23,173 nt of DNA from an uncultured Synergistaceae bacterium (GTDB taxonomy: Bacteria > Synergistota > Synergistia > Synergistales > Aminobacteriaceae), in the NCBI GenBank assembly GCA_937870605.1, contig CALMZW010000080.1, positions 1 to 23,173 on the forward strand, written 5' to 3'. The notes beneath the pieces are model-generated. The model made no database searches. It was not told where the DNA came from and saw nothing but the letters and a program-made list of their open reading frames with translations. Below, in pieces: positions 1 through 7,140 of this stretch (positions are counted from its first letter, which is position 1; each line of letters begins with the position of its first letter). The translations under genes were made by a program, and so were the position numbers.

Positions 1-986
1 GCGACGTCCGGGTCCGCTTTCCCGGCCCGAAGCCCGTCTATCCCGTCGACGGCGTGAGCCTCGACATCCGTTCGGGCGAGACGCTCGGCCTCGTCGGCGA
101 GTCGGGGAGCGGCAAGTCGATGACGTCGCTCGCGATCATGGGGCTCATCGCGAAGCAGGGCGGCGCCGTGACCGGCGGGAATATCTACTTCAAGGGGAGG
201 GATCTCCTTGCGCTCTCCGACCGCGAGATGATGGACGTCCGGGGGCGGGAGATCTCGATGATCTTCCAGGAGCCGATGACGTCGCTGAACCCCGTTTACA
301 CGATCGGCGACCAGATCGTCGAGGCGATCCGCGCACACGCGCTCCCAGAAGGCGGCCGCATGCCGAAGCGGCAGGCATGGGACCGGGCCGTGGAGATGCT
401 CGCGCGCGTCGGCATCCCGAGCCCGGAGAAGCGCGCGTCGTCCTGGCCGCACCTTCTGAGCGGCGGCATGCGCCAGCGCGCCATGATCGCGATGGCCCTG
501 TCGCTGAACCCGGAACTCCTGATCGCCGACGAACCGACCACGGCGCTCGACGTCACGATCCAGGCGCAGATTCTCGAACTGATCGGGGAACTCAAGGCGG
601 CGCGCCGGATGTCCGTCCTGCTCATCACGCACAACCTCGGCATCGTCGCGGAGATCGCGGACCGGGTCGCCGTGATGTACACCGGGCGAATCCTCGAAAT
701 CGCGCCGACGGTCGACCTGTTCCGGCGTCCGCTGCATCCGTACACGCGCGGGCTCATGGAGTCGATCCCGCGCATGGACCGAACCGTGAAGGAACTCGCC
801 GCGATTCCGGGAATGGTCCCGCCGATCGACGCGCTTCCCCCGGGGTGCGCGTTCTCGCCGCGCTGTCCGCTCGCCGAAGAACGGTGCAGGCAGGCCGTCC
901 CGCCGCTCGAGGACGCCGGAAACGGGCATAAAAGCCGCTGCCTTCGCTGGCGCGATCTCGTCGCGGACAAAGGAGGCGCAGCATGA
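1..986 (+). CDS. dppD: Peptide ABC transporter ATPase, DppD/OppD type (5' end outside window)
   Basis: First ATPase subunit of a dipeptide/oligopeptide importer; it hydrolyses ATP at the cytoplasmic face of a DppBC-type channel. The frame is open to the left edge and 17 in-frame codons precede the GTG at 54, so the true start lies outside the window. The Walker A motif GESGSGKS is at 96-119. A Q-loop (IFQEPMTSLNP), a signature motif LLSGGMRQR and a Walker B LLIADEPTTALD follow in order. The C-terminal oligopeptide-transporter extension contains LHPYTRGL and four spaced cysteines (PPGC, RCP, RC, SRC). The stop overlaps the next ATG by four bases, so translation is probably coupled. Family assignment is very secure; peptide substrate and size class cannot be told from the ATPase. 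The signature has SGGM where the other three ATPases here have SGGQ, a common variation. Confidence 0.95.
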   Translation, partial: DVRVRFPGPKPVYPVDGVSLDIRSGETLGLVGESGSGKSMTSLAIMGLIAKQGGAVTGGNIYFKGRDLLALSDREMMDVRGREISMIFQEPMTSLNPVYTIGDQIVEAIRAHALPEGGRMPKRQAWDRAVEMLARVGIPSPEKRASSWPHLLSGGMRQRAMIAMALSLNPELLIADEPTTALDVTIQAQILELIGELKAARRMSVLLITHNLGIVAEIADRVAVMYTGRILEIAPTVDLFRRPLHPYTRGLMESIPRMDRTVKELAAIPGMVPPIDALPPGCAFSPRCPLAEERCRQAVPPLEDAGNGHKSRCLRWRDLVADKGGAA

Positions 987-2005
987 CGCCGCCTTCCGGT
1001 CAGGAAAACGGAAAGCTGCTCGACGTCCGGGATCTCACGGTGCATTTTCCGGTCCGCTCCGGTCTGCTGCAACGCGTCACCGGACAGGTGAAAGCCGTCG
1101 ACGGCGTCTCGTTCGCGCTCGAACGCGGAGAAACGCTCGGACTGGTGGGGGAGTCGGGGTGCGGCAAATCGACCACGGCCCGCGCCGTTCTCCGGCTCAT
1201 TCCCGTCACGGCGGGTTCGGTGCGCTTCCGGGGCGAGGATCTTCTCGCGATGGAAGGAGAGACGCTCCGGAAGGCGCGAAGCGGCTTCCAGATGGTCTTC
1301 CAGGACCCGTACGCGTCGCTGAACCCGCGAATGACCGTCGCGGAAATCGTCGGGGAGCCTCTGTTCAACACGGGCGCCGCGAAGAGCCGGTCCGACCGCG
1401 ACGAACGCGTCGCGACGATCCTGCCGCAGGTCGGCCTGGATGCGTCATGCCTGCGCCGGTATCCGTTCGAGTTCAGCGGCGGACAGCGGCAACGCATCGG
1501 AATCGCCCGGGCGCTCGTGGTCAGCCCCGACCTCGTCGTGCTCGACGAGCCCGTCTCGGCCCTCGACGTCTCCGTCCAGGCCCAGGTGATCAACCTGCTC
1601 GCCGAGCTTCGGGAACGGCTGCGCCTGACCTACCTGTTCGTCGCGCACGACCTGTCGGTCGTCAAGCACATCAGCGACCGCGTGGCCGTGATGTACCTCG
1701 GACGCATCGTCGAACTCGCGTCGCGGGACGATCTCTTCGACGCGCCGATGCACCCCTACACCGTGTCGCTGCTCTCGGCCGTTCCGGTCCCCGACCCGAG
1801 GAACAAGTCGAAACGCATCGTCCTGTCGGGCGACGTCCCGAGCCCGCTGAACCCGCCATCGGGGTGTCACTTCCACCCGAGATGCCCGAAGGCGATGGAC
1901 ATCTGCAGCCGCGAGGATCCCCCGCCGATACAAGGAAGCGGGGCGCACGAAGCGTCGTGCTGGCTCTACGCGCAACAGAACCGCCACCCTATACAGAAGG
2001 AGTGA
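983..2005 (+). CDS. dppF: Peptide ABC transporter ATPase, DppF/OppF type
   Basis: Second ATPase of the same importer, pairing with the upstream DppD as a heterodimer. The protein is 340 aa, normal for the family. Walker A GESGCGKS is at residues 56-63, followed by FQDPYASLNPR (Q-loop), FSGGQRQRIGIARAL (signature) and VVLDEPVSALDVS (Walker B). The C-terminal oligopeptide-transporter domain carries HPYTVSLLSA and a cysteine cluster (SGC, RCP, IC, SCW). The ATG at 983 overlaps the preceding stop (ATGA) and has an AGGAGG ribosome site at 971-976. The next gene, ridA, starts five bases after the stop, so the three genes read as one operon. Its B, C and A partners must be left of the window. Substrate is unknown. 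Confidence 0.96.
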   Translation: MTPPSGQENGKLLDVRDLTVHFPVRSGLLQRVTGQVKAVDGVSFALERGETLGLVGESGCGKSTTARAVLRLIPVTAGSVRFRGEDLLAMEGETLRKARSGFQMVFQDPYASLNPRMTVAEIVGEPLFNTGAAKSRSDRDERVATILPQVGLDASCLRRYPFEFSGGQRQRIGIARALVVSPDLVVLDEPVSALDVSVQAQVINLLAELRERLRLTYLFVAHDLSVVKHISDRVAVMYLGRIVELASRDDLFDAPMHPYTVSLLSAVPVPDPRNKSKRIVLSGDVPSPLNPPSGCHFHPRCPKAMDICSREDPPPIQGSGAHEASCWLYAQQNRHPIQKE

Positions 2006-2010
2006 TCGAT

Positions 2011-2385
2011 ATGAAGAAGGAAATCAGGACCGACAAATCCCCGGACCCGATCGGACCGTATTCCCAGGGGCTCGTTGTCGGAAACAGAGTGTACGTCTCG
2101 GGACAGGGCCCCCGCAATCCCGCGACGAAGACGACCCCGGAAGGGATCGAGGCGCAGACGCGGCAGGTGATGACGAACATCAAGAACATCCTCGCGGCGG
2201 GCGGCGCGACGATGGATCATGTCGTGAAGAGCACGGTCCACCTCGCGAATCTGGACGACTTCCAGGCGTTCAACGCCGTGTACAAGGAATTCTTCACCGC
2301 GCCCTTCCCGGTGCGGACGACCGTCGGCAGCGCGCTGCTCGGCGGCATCCTCGTCGAGATCGACGTCGTCGCCGAACTGGGCTAG
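2011..2385 (+). CDS. ridA: RidA family reactive-intermediate deaminase
   Basis: A 124-aa Rid (YjgF/YER057c/UK114) protein. Family members are cytosolic trimers that hydrolyse reactive enamine/imine intermediates made by PLP enzymes, releasing ammonia. Visible hallmarks are GPYSQG near residue 17, the VYVSGQGP strand, and near the C-terminus the conserved arginine (R102, in PFPVRTTVG) that binds the substrate carboxylate, with E116 in LVEIDVVAELG. The ATG at 2011 has AAGGAG at 1997-2002 with eight bases of spacing. It lies five bases after dppF and before a strong terminator, so it is the last gene of a peptide-transport operon. Co-transcription with an importer fits a housekeeping role during amino-acid catabolism, but that link is inferred. 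The exact Rid subgroup is not certain. Confidence 0.93.
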   Translation: MKKEIRTDKSPDPIGPYSQGLVVGNRVYVSGQGPRNPATKTTPEGIEAQTRQVMTNIKNILAAGGATMDHVVKSTVHLANLDDFQAFNAVYKEFFTAPFPVRTTVGSALLGGILVEIDVVAELG

Positions 2386-2411
2386 CCCTTTCTCGCGTTT
2401 CGGACGTTCGG

Positions 2412-2445
2412 ACTCCCTCCCGTGCGGTCGCCGGGAGGGAGTTTT
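2412..2445 (+). terminator. Rho-independent terminator after ridA
   Basis: A perfect 11-bp stem (2412-2422 with 2432-2442) encloses a nine-base loop and is followed by a short T run ending at 2445. It lies 27 bases after the ridA stop and closes the dppD-dppF-ridA operon. Confidence 0.88.
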
Positions 2446-2482
2446 GTCCCGGCAGGACTGTCCTTCGGGACGCGCCTGAGGG

Positions 2483-2488
2483 TATGAT
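2483..2488 (+). promoter_or_regulatory. Probable -10 box for the four-gene membrane operon
   Basis: TATGAT (five of six sigma-70 consensus) lies between the ridA terminator and the membrane operon. I see no convincing -35 box at 16-18 bp. If used, transcription would begin near 2495, only a few bases before the upstream ATG at 2498, which favours a translation start further downstream. Confidence 0.4.
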
Positions 2489-2557
2489 ATACGCAGCATG
2501 TTTCTTATCGAGTCCGCGGGATTCGATGAAGGATCCGACATGCCGGAGGTGAGGCCG

Positions 2558-3586
2558 ATGACAATCGGAACGACTGGGATGCGCCCCTGGGAGTGGCTTT
2601 TGCGGCGTTTCTGCCCGATCCTCGCGCTGAGCGCCGCCGTCGGAATCGTGGTCGGGATTCTTCGGGGCGGAATGCCCTTTATCCCCGGCGTCCAGGGCAT
2701 GGCCGTCGGGCTTGCGATCGGGTGGGCCGCCGGGTGGCTCGGCAGGAACGACCCTCCGAAATACCTGTCCATCGGGCAACGCTTCTTCTTCGGCATTGCG
2801 TCCGCGTGCGTGTTCACGGCCGCGACCCTGCTGACGATGGGAGTGACGCAGGCCGCTCCGTTCGAAGGGCCGATCGAATGGCTCGGCGAGGTGTCCTCGG
2901 GCTTCATCCGGGAGCCCTTCTACGGCGTCGGCAACTTCCGCGACTACTCGGGAACGCTCACCGGCGGCTGGTGGCGCGGCTTCACGTTCCTCGACGCCGG
3001 GCTGTTCGTCTTTCTCTTCCTGGTCGGCGCGATCGCGGGGATCCCCCGCGGGAGCGTTCCCGCGACGGCGGACGGTCCCGAAGCTCCGGAGGACGATATC
3101 GACGACGGGGACGACGATTCGGACGGGGAACCGCGGGAGAAGACGCGCGTCGCTCTGGGCGGGCTCGTCGCCGTGCTGCTTCTGCTCGGAGCCGGGTTCG
3201 CGGCGCTCTCGGCCTACGAGGATGCCGGCAGCCACGTGTCGCTCTCGCCCGATACGCTGAAAATCATCCGGCCGCTCGTCGGGCGGTGGATCCTGAAAGA
3301 ACCCGCGGGGGTCGTCCGGGGGACGGACGAGGAGCGGATGTTCGACCTCAAGCTCGGCGGGTTCGATTCGCTTCGCGGAATATCGGTGCAGCCCGGCCGC
3401 TTCGCGATCGACTTCACCTGGTGGGGAGGGCACTACCGGGGGAAGCTCTGGCTTTCCGGGCGGACGATGCCTCTGTGGGTGCGGATGCGGCCCGACAGGG
3501 AGAACGACAGCCTGCGCATCGTCCTCTTCATGTACGGCAACGGGCGCAGGATCGTCGAGATGCGGGCCGAACGAGTCCCGAAGTGA
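2558..3586 (+). CDS. Integral membrane protein with soluble C-terminal domain, unknown function
   Basis: I do not recognise the family. From the ATG at 2558 the protein is 342 aa. Hydrophobic segments at about residues 19-36, 43-61, 77-96, 142-161 and 199-218 suggest five membrane spans. A very acidic linker (about 178-195, rich in D and E) separates spans four and five. A soluble domain of about 120 residues follows, with tryptophan/glycine strands (GRWILKEP, DFTWWGGHYRGKLWL) suggesting a beta-rich, possibly lipocalin-like fold. The start at 2558 is chosen for its GGAGGTGA ribosome site at 2545-2552; in-frame ATGs at 2540 (weaker GAAGGA site) and 2498 (too near the presumed transcription start) are alternatives. 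The stop overlaps the DUF1848 start (GTGA), so the two are probably translated together. Confidence 0.8.
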   Translation: MTIGTTGMRPWEWLLRRFCPILALSAAVGIVVGILRGGMPFIPGVQGMAVGLAIGWAAGWLGRNDPPKYLSIGQRFFFGIASACVFTAATLLTMGVTQAAPFEGPIEWLGEVSSGFIREPFYGVGNFRDYSGTLTGGWWRGFTFLDAGLFVFLFLVGAIAGIPRGSVPATADGPEAPEDDIDDGDDDSDGEPREKTRVALGGLVAVLLLLGAGFAALSAYEDAGSHVSLSPDTLKIIRPLVGRWILKEPAGVVRGTDEERMFDLKLGGFDSLRGISVQPGRFAIDFTWWGGHYRGKLWLSGRTMPLWVRMRPDRENDSLRIVLFMYGNGRRIVEMRAERVPK

Positions 3587-4590
3587 GCGTTCCCGGCCCC
3601 GCGACGATCGTCAGCGCCTCGCGCCGGACGGACATCCCGGCGTTCTACGCGGACTGGATGATCCGGAGGCTTCGCGCGGGATGGTGCGAGGTGCGGAACC
3701 CGCGAAATCCGCGGATGTTGTCGCGGGTGGACCTCACGCCGGAAAACGTGCGCTGCATCGTCTTCTGGACGAGAAACTTCGCCCCGCTGATGCAGTACAT
3801 TCCGGAAATCGAACGGATGGGGCGCCGGTTTTACGTGCAGGTCACGCTCACGGGATTGCCGGACGTCTTCGAGCCGCACGTTCCCCTGCCCGAGACCGCA
3901 GTACGGACCTTCCGGGAGCTGGCCGACCGGATCGGCCCGGATCGCGTCGTCTGGCGCTACGACCCGATCCTGCTGACGCATCGGACCACGCCGGAATGGC
4001 ATATCGCCGCATTCCGACGCCTCTCGTCGGCGCTTTCGGGCGCGACGCGGCGATGCGTCCTGAGCCTGTACGATCCCTACGCCGCGGCGGCCCGGCGACT
4101 CCGTGCGCTCGGCCCGGACTGTGAGCCGCATGTCGCGCGATGCGGGGACGATTCGCAGCCGCTCTTTCCGGGCGAAGTTTCGGAGGGCGTGGACATCCGA
4201 CCGATGCTGCGCTCGCTCCGCGAATCGGCCGGCGACGCCGGAATGGAGCTCCGTTCGTGCGCCGAGCCGCTGATACGAGGGGACAGCGGCATTCTTCCGG
4301 GCGCGTGCGTCGACGCCGATCTGATCGGAAGACTTTTCGGCCCTTCGCCGCTTCCGGCGTCCGTGGCGAAAGATCCGGGACAGCGCCCGGCGTGCCGCTG
4401 CGCACCGAGCAGGGACATCGGCGAATACGACATGTGTCTCTTCGGCTGCGCGTACTGCTACGCGACGCGATCTTTCCGAAGCGCCCGGGAGCGGTGGAAA
4501 CGTCACGACCCGTCGTGCGCGTCGCTGCTTCCTGGGGACGACGGACGCGAACCGTCTGCGGGGCGTGACGAAAGGGGTGGATGTTCGTGA
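3583..4590 (+). CDS. DUF1848 family protein with C-terminal radical-SAM-like cysteine motif
   Basis: A 335-aa DUF1848 protein. The family's N-terminal signature is present (IVSASRRTDIPAFYADW, then VRNPRNPR, then CIVFWTRN), followed by WRYDPILLT and a cysteine-rich C-terminus. There DIGEYDMCLFGCAYCYA holds C285-X3-C289-X2-C292, the spacing that binds the [4Fe-4S] cluster in radical SAM enzymes, preceded by C271 and C273. In radical SAM proteins this motif is normally near the N-terminus; in DUF1848 it is C-terminal, and the family has no assigned function that I know of. The GTG at 3583 overlaps the previous stop and has no obvious ribosome site, so coupled translation is likely. The gene ends inside the next one (ten-base overlap). 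Family call is firm; iron-sulfur binding is inferred. Confidence 0.9.
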   Translation: MSVPGPATIVSASRRTDIPAFYADWMIRRLRAGWCEVRNPRNPRMLSRVDLTPENVRCIVFWTRNFAPLMQYIPEIERMGRRFYVQVTLTGLPDVFEPHVPLPETAVRTFRELADRIGPDRVVWRYDPILLTHRTTPEWHIAAFRRLSSALSGATRRCVLSLYDPYAAAARRLRALGPDCEPHVARCGDDSQPLFPGEVSEGVDIRPMLRSLRESAGDAGMELRSCAEPLIRGDSGILPGACVDADLIGRLFGPSPLPASVAKDPGQRPACRCAPSRDIGEYDMCLFGCAYCYATRSFRSARERWKRHDPSCASLLPGDDGREPSAGRDERGGCS

Positions 4591-5213
4591 CCTACCGCCT
4601 GTTCAGCTTCGCGATGGCGCTCTTCTGGGTGTTCGTCCAGCAGACGTGCCTCTGCTGCGCCAAATGGGCCTGCTACGATCTTCGCGGAACCCTGCCGGCA
4701 AACGTGTGGCCTGCCGGGGTTCCGGAAGAACGTCCGCGTGACCTGCGCCGCTTCGTCTTGCAGCAGATCGCGCTGCTTGCCGCCCTCATTGCGCTCGCGG
4801 CTGCGGATCTCTGGATCCTGCCGCCGGTCCATCCGCACTCGAACAACTCGCCTTCGCTGGTCTGGCAATTCCTGTGCACGGTCATGCTGATCCTCGACGG
4901 CGGCCTCGTGTCGTTCGAGTGGCGGATCTACAGGCTCCACGCGGTGCGGGGCGCAGATCCAGGAGCCGCCGGCGCGCGTTTCGCATTCTGGTGGACGACC
5001 GGCTGCCTGATCCTCTACGCGATCTGGTTCGGCGGCGCGCTTTCCGTGGCGCGGCGGTACGGACTGAACCCGCTGGAGTGGGAGTTCCTCTGCCTGTTCT
5101 ACTTCCGGATCGTCAACGGGCTCTATCTGGTGCTTGAGGGGAGCATGGGCGTGATCGCGCTGCTGCTGTGGCGCAACCTGCGGCGGGAGGAGGGGCGGCA
5201 TGTCCCGGCTTGA
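4581..5213 (+). CDS. Multi-pass membrane protein of unknown function, cysteine-rich N-terminus
   Basis: Unrecognised 210-aa protein. Hydrophobic stretches at about residues 7-26, 60-80, 93-112, 136-155 and 172-197 suggest five membrane spans. The first span ends in a tight cysteine group, C23, C25, C26 and C31 (QTCLCCAKWAC), which is unusual and could bind metal, form disulfides or be acylated. The ATG at 4581 lies inside the end of the DUF1848 gene, with a GGGGTGG-type ribosome site just upstream. Its own end overlaps the next gene by 14 bases. This arrangement makes it part of a four-gene translationally coupled set. The C-terminus is arginine-rich (RNLRREEGRH), consistent with a cytoplasmic tail. 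No function is proposed. Confidence 0.78.
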   Translation: MFVTYRLFSFAMALFWVFVQQTCLCCAKWACYDLRGTLPANVWPAGVPEERPRDLRRFVLQQIALLAALIALAAADLWILPPVHPHSNNSPSLVWQFLCTVMLILDGGLVSFEWRIYRLHAVRGADPGAAGARFAFWWTTGCLILYAIWFGGALSVARRYGLNPLEWEFLCLFYFRIVNGLYLVLEGSMGVIALLLWRNLRREEGRHVPA

Positions 5214-5574
5214 CGCGCTCTACCTGTGGATCGCCCGGTGGGAGGGCATCCGCGGACTCCTCGGAACGTTCGAGGTCGTCACGAACATGATGTGCAGCGC
5301 CGCGGACATCCTGTTCATCTTCTGCTTTCTCCGGATCGCGGACATCGCGCGGAAAGAAGATGGCCGCCCGCCGATCCGGGCGCGTTACGGAATCATTCTG
5401 GTCTTTCTGGTCCTGACGCCTGCGCTGCTGTTCTTCAAAGGCCCGGCGCTGATGGTCTGGACCTCCGCGATCCTCGGAATCCCCTACCTCGTCCTCGCCT
5501 GGAGCGTCGTCACGGACGTTGCGGGCATCGTCCGGCTGATCCGGAGGCGGATCGAACGGCGCGGCAACGCCTGA
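5200..5574 (+). CDS. Small three-span membrane protein of unknown function
   Basis: Unrecognised 124-aa protein. Hydrophobic segments lie at about residues 28-47, 63-79 and 84-106, and the C-terminus is strongly basic (RLIRRRIERR), predicting a cytoplasmic end. The ATG at 5200 has a good GGGAGGAGGGG ribosome site directly upstream, inside the preceding gene, and the two genes overlap by 14 bases. It is the last gene of the unknown membrane operon. No terminator hairpin was recognised after the stop. Whether it forms a complex with the preceding membrane protein is a guess based only on overlap. Confidence 0.75.
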   Translation: MSRLDALYLWIARWEGIRGLLGTFEVVTNMMCSAADILFIFCFLRIADIARKEDGRPPIRARYGIILVFLVLTPALLFFKGPALMVWTSAILGIPYLVLAWSVVTDVAGIVRLIRRRIERRGNA

Positions 5575-5587
5575 CGGTTCGCTTCGG

Positions 5588-5710
5588 TCACATATTCCGT
5601 CTGTAGAAGTCGATATTCGCGCATCCCCACCCGTAAATCACGTCGACGACGGGCACGAGCGTCCGGCGCATTAGCGTTTCTTCGTGTCTGAACCCGCCGG
5701 GGCAGGCCAG
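5588..5710 (-). pseudogene. Possible remnant of a minus-strand gene (C-terminal fragment)
   Basis: On the minus strand a frame ending at a TGA (5588-5590) reads like a protein tail: GGFRHEETLMRRTLVP, then VVDVIYGWGCANIDFYRRNM. Aromatic and charged residues are spaced as in real proteins, and about 70% of codons end in G or C. The frame stays open upstream beyond 5710 into the promoter and leader of the fkbM-like gene, but I see no good start or ribosome site. I do not recognise the family. It could be the stump of a gene deleted when neighbouring DNA was rearranged, or chance. Confidence 0.25.
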
Positions 5711-5721
5711 TGTGGTACAAT
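5711..5721 (+). promoter_or_regulatory. Extended -10 promoter for the FkbM-type methyltransferase
   Basis: The sequence TGTGGTACAAT contains a near-consensus -10 (TACAAT, 5716-5721) preceded by TGG, an extended -10 arrangement that can work without a good -35 box; none is seen at the usual distance. Its position means the frame's first GTG at 5710 cannot be the translation start. Confidence 0.5.
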
Positions 5722-5802
5722 GCTGCCGCTTCAACCGATGCGAGCATACTTTGGAAAACTTTGACGCATTTCGAAAATACGTTCCCCGAGGGGTGGTTCC
5801 GG

Positions 5803-6471
5803 GTGCGAAGCATTGCCGAACTGATCGTCTCGAAGCTGTTCATGAAACGGATCCCCGCGCCGAAGGGCTTCTACAGCCAGTATGGACAGGACGCCTACGT
5901 CCTCGACCTGCTCGGAGGCATGCGCGGCGGCGTCTTCGTCGACGTCGGCGCGTACGACGGCGTCGAGCTGAGCAACACGTACCACATGGAAAAAGAACTC
6001 GGCTGGACCGGGCTCGCCGTAGAGCCGCATCCGGCCGTATTCGACGAGCTGCGCAAGAATCGGACGTGCACCCTGTTCCACGGATGCGTCGGCGCTGCGA
6101 ACGGCACGGTGCGCTTCCGTGCGGTCGAGGGCGCCGCGAGCGCGATGAGCGGCATCGAAGACGCCTATAATGACCGGACGCTGCGCCGGATCGAACGGTC
6201 GGGGAAGCACTCCGACTTTATCGACGTCGAGTCGGTGACGCTGAAGGACCTGTTGCGCCGCTTCGGGATCGATCACGTGGACTTCCTTTCGATCGACACG
6301 GAGGGCAGCGAGTACGAAATCCTCGAGGCCTTCGACTTCTCCGTCCCGATCCGCGCGATCACGGTGGAGAACAACATGCACACTGTCCCGATCCGTCGCC
6401 TGCTCGAACGTCACGGCTTCGCGCTCAAGGCCACGATCGAGTGCGACAGCGTCTATCTGCGGAAGGAGTGA
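5803..6471 (+). CDS. FkbM-type SAM-dependent methyltransferase
   Basis: FkbM-family O-methyltransferase, predicted cytosolic, 222 aa from the GTG at 5803. SQYGQDAYVLDLL (25-37) opens the domain. FVDVGAYDGVELSNT with the SAM-binding GAYDG follows at about 45-58, then the acidic strand-end motif VEPHP, and FLSIDTEGSEYEIL (about 161-174), the second family hallmark. Relatives methylate hydroxyls of polyketides, sugars or surface glycans; the acceptor here is unknown. The GTG at 5803 was chosen because GAGGGGTGG (5788-5796) sits six bases upstream and because the frame's upstream start overlaps the -10 box. The gene stands alone on this strand, converging with the next gene 13 bases away with no terminator between. 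Confidence 0.88.
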   Translation: MRSIAELIVSKLFMKRIPAPKGFYSQYGQDAYVLDLLGGMRGGVFVDVGAYDGVELSNTYHMEKELGWTGLAVEPHPAVFDELRKNRTCTLFHGCVGAANGTVRFRAVEGAASAMSGIEDAYNDRTLRRIERSGKHSDFIDVESVTLKDLLRRFGIDHVDFLSIDTEGSEYEILEAFDFSVPIRAITVENNMHTVPIRRLLERHGFALKATIECDSVYLRKE

Positions 6472-6484
6472 CGCTCCCTCAGTT

Positions 6485-6982
6485 CTATTTCTCCGGCATG
6501 ACGGACGAGTGGTGGCTGACGATGCGCCAGCCGTCGCCGTCCCATCCGTACGTGAAACTGTAGCGCGCCCGGACGCTTTCGCCCGTCGTCGCGTAGTGGA
6601 ACGTGTACAGGCCGGTGTCGACCGCGATATCGGCCCCGATCGAAATCTGCCGCATGACGATCTCGCCGGACGGCCGATGCTCGAGAAAGTGGCGGAAGTA
6701 ATCGACCTTTTCCGCGCGCGTGAGCCGGGGCGTGTTCGAGAGCGTCGGCAGCAGGATCGACCGTTCGGCGTACAGGTCGGCGACCTTCTCCGGATCTCCG
6801 GACCGGAGCGCCTGGTTCCAAGTGTCGAACAGCGCGGCGATGTCCTGTTCGGTCGCTTCGGCGGCGACGATGCATTTCTCCTGCAAAGCGGCGACCGGTT
6901 GGGCGCTGCACGGAACGGCCGCGACGCTTCCTGCGGCGAACAGGACGCACACGGCGAGCACTGCGGCGAATCTTGCTTTCAT
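6485..6982 (-). CDS. Secreted NTF2-like protein (SgcJ/EcaC, DUF4440-like)
   Basis: 165-aa protein with a typical signal peptide (basic MKAR, a hydrophobic stretch to about residue 22, likely cleavage after PCSA) followed by a single NTF2-like alpha+beta domain. The start of that domain, DIAALFDTWNQALRSGDPEKVADLYAE, and the ending YGWDGDGWRIVSHHSSVMPEK are characteristic of the SgcJ/EcaC and DUF4440 groups. Members of this fold bind small ligands or act as steroid-isomerase-like enzymes, but most secreted ones have no known activity. ATG start at 6982 is supported by AAGGAG (6992-6997 on the complementary strand). It converges with the FkbM-type gene and follows the dehydrogenase gene on the same strand, separated by a strong hairpin, so it is probably a separate transcript. 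Confidence 0.82.
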   Translation of the reverse strand: MKARFAAVLAVCVLFAAGSVAAVPCSAQPVAALQEKCIVAAEATEQDIAALFDTWNQALRSGDPEKVADLYAERSILLPTLSNTPRLTRAEKVDYFRHFLEHRPSGEIVMRQISIGADIAVDTGLYTFHYATTGESVRARYSFTYGWDGDGWRIVSHHSSVMPEK

Positions 6983-7065
6983 GGTTTTCCTCTCCTTATG
7001 TATCGGATATCCGGATGACGGACGTTCGCGTCCGCTGCGATCCGTACGGTAATCGTACAGGGAAC

Positions 7066-7101
7066 GACGAAGGACGCAAGATGTTCTTTGCGTCCTTCGT
7101 C
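7066..7101 (-). terminator. Perfect 14-bp inverted repeat, possible terminator or operator
   Basis: Bases 7066-7079 pair perfectly with 7088-7101 around an eight-base loop. It lies 40 bases after the stop of the dehydrogenase gene. No real T run follows on the minus strand, so it would be a weak intrinsic terminator. A weak promoter-like pair for the NTF2-like gene (TTGCGT at 7074-7079 and TACGAT at 7052-7057 on the minus strand, 16-bp spacer) overlaps its inner arm, so an operator role is also possible. Confidence 0.5.
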
Positions 7102-7140
7102 TGTTTGCGTCAGAAAAAGGTCCGGCCCGTTTGAGGGGGA

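Noticed and set aside
2593..3582. In-frame extension upstream of the DUF1848 gene
   Set aside because: The residues before 3583 are arginine-rich noise overlapping the membrane-protein gene; DUF1848 similarity begins right after the GTG at 3583.
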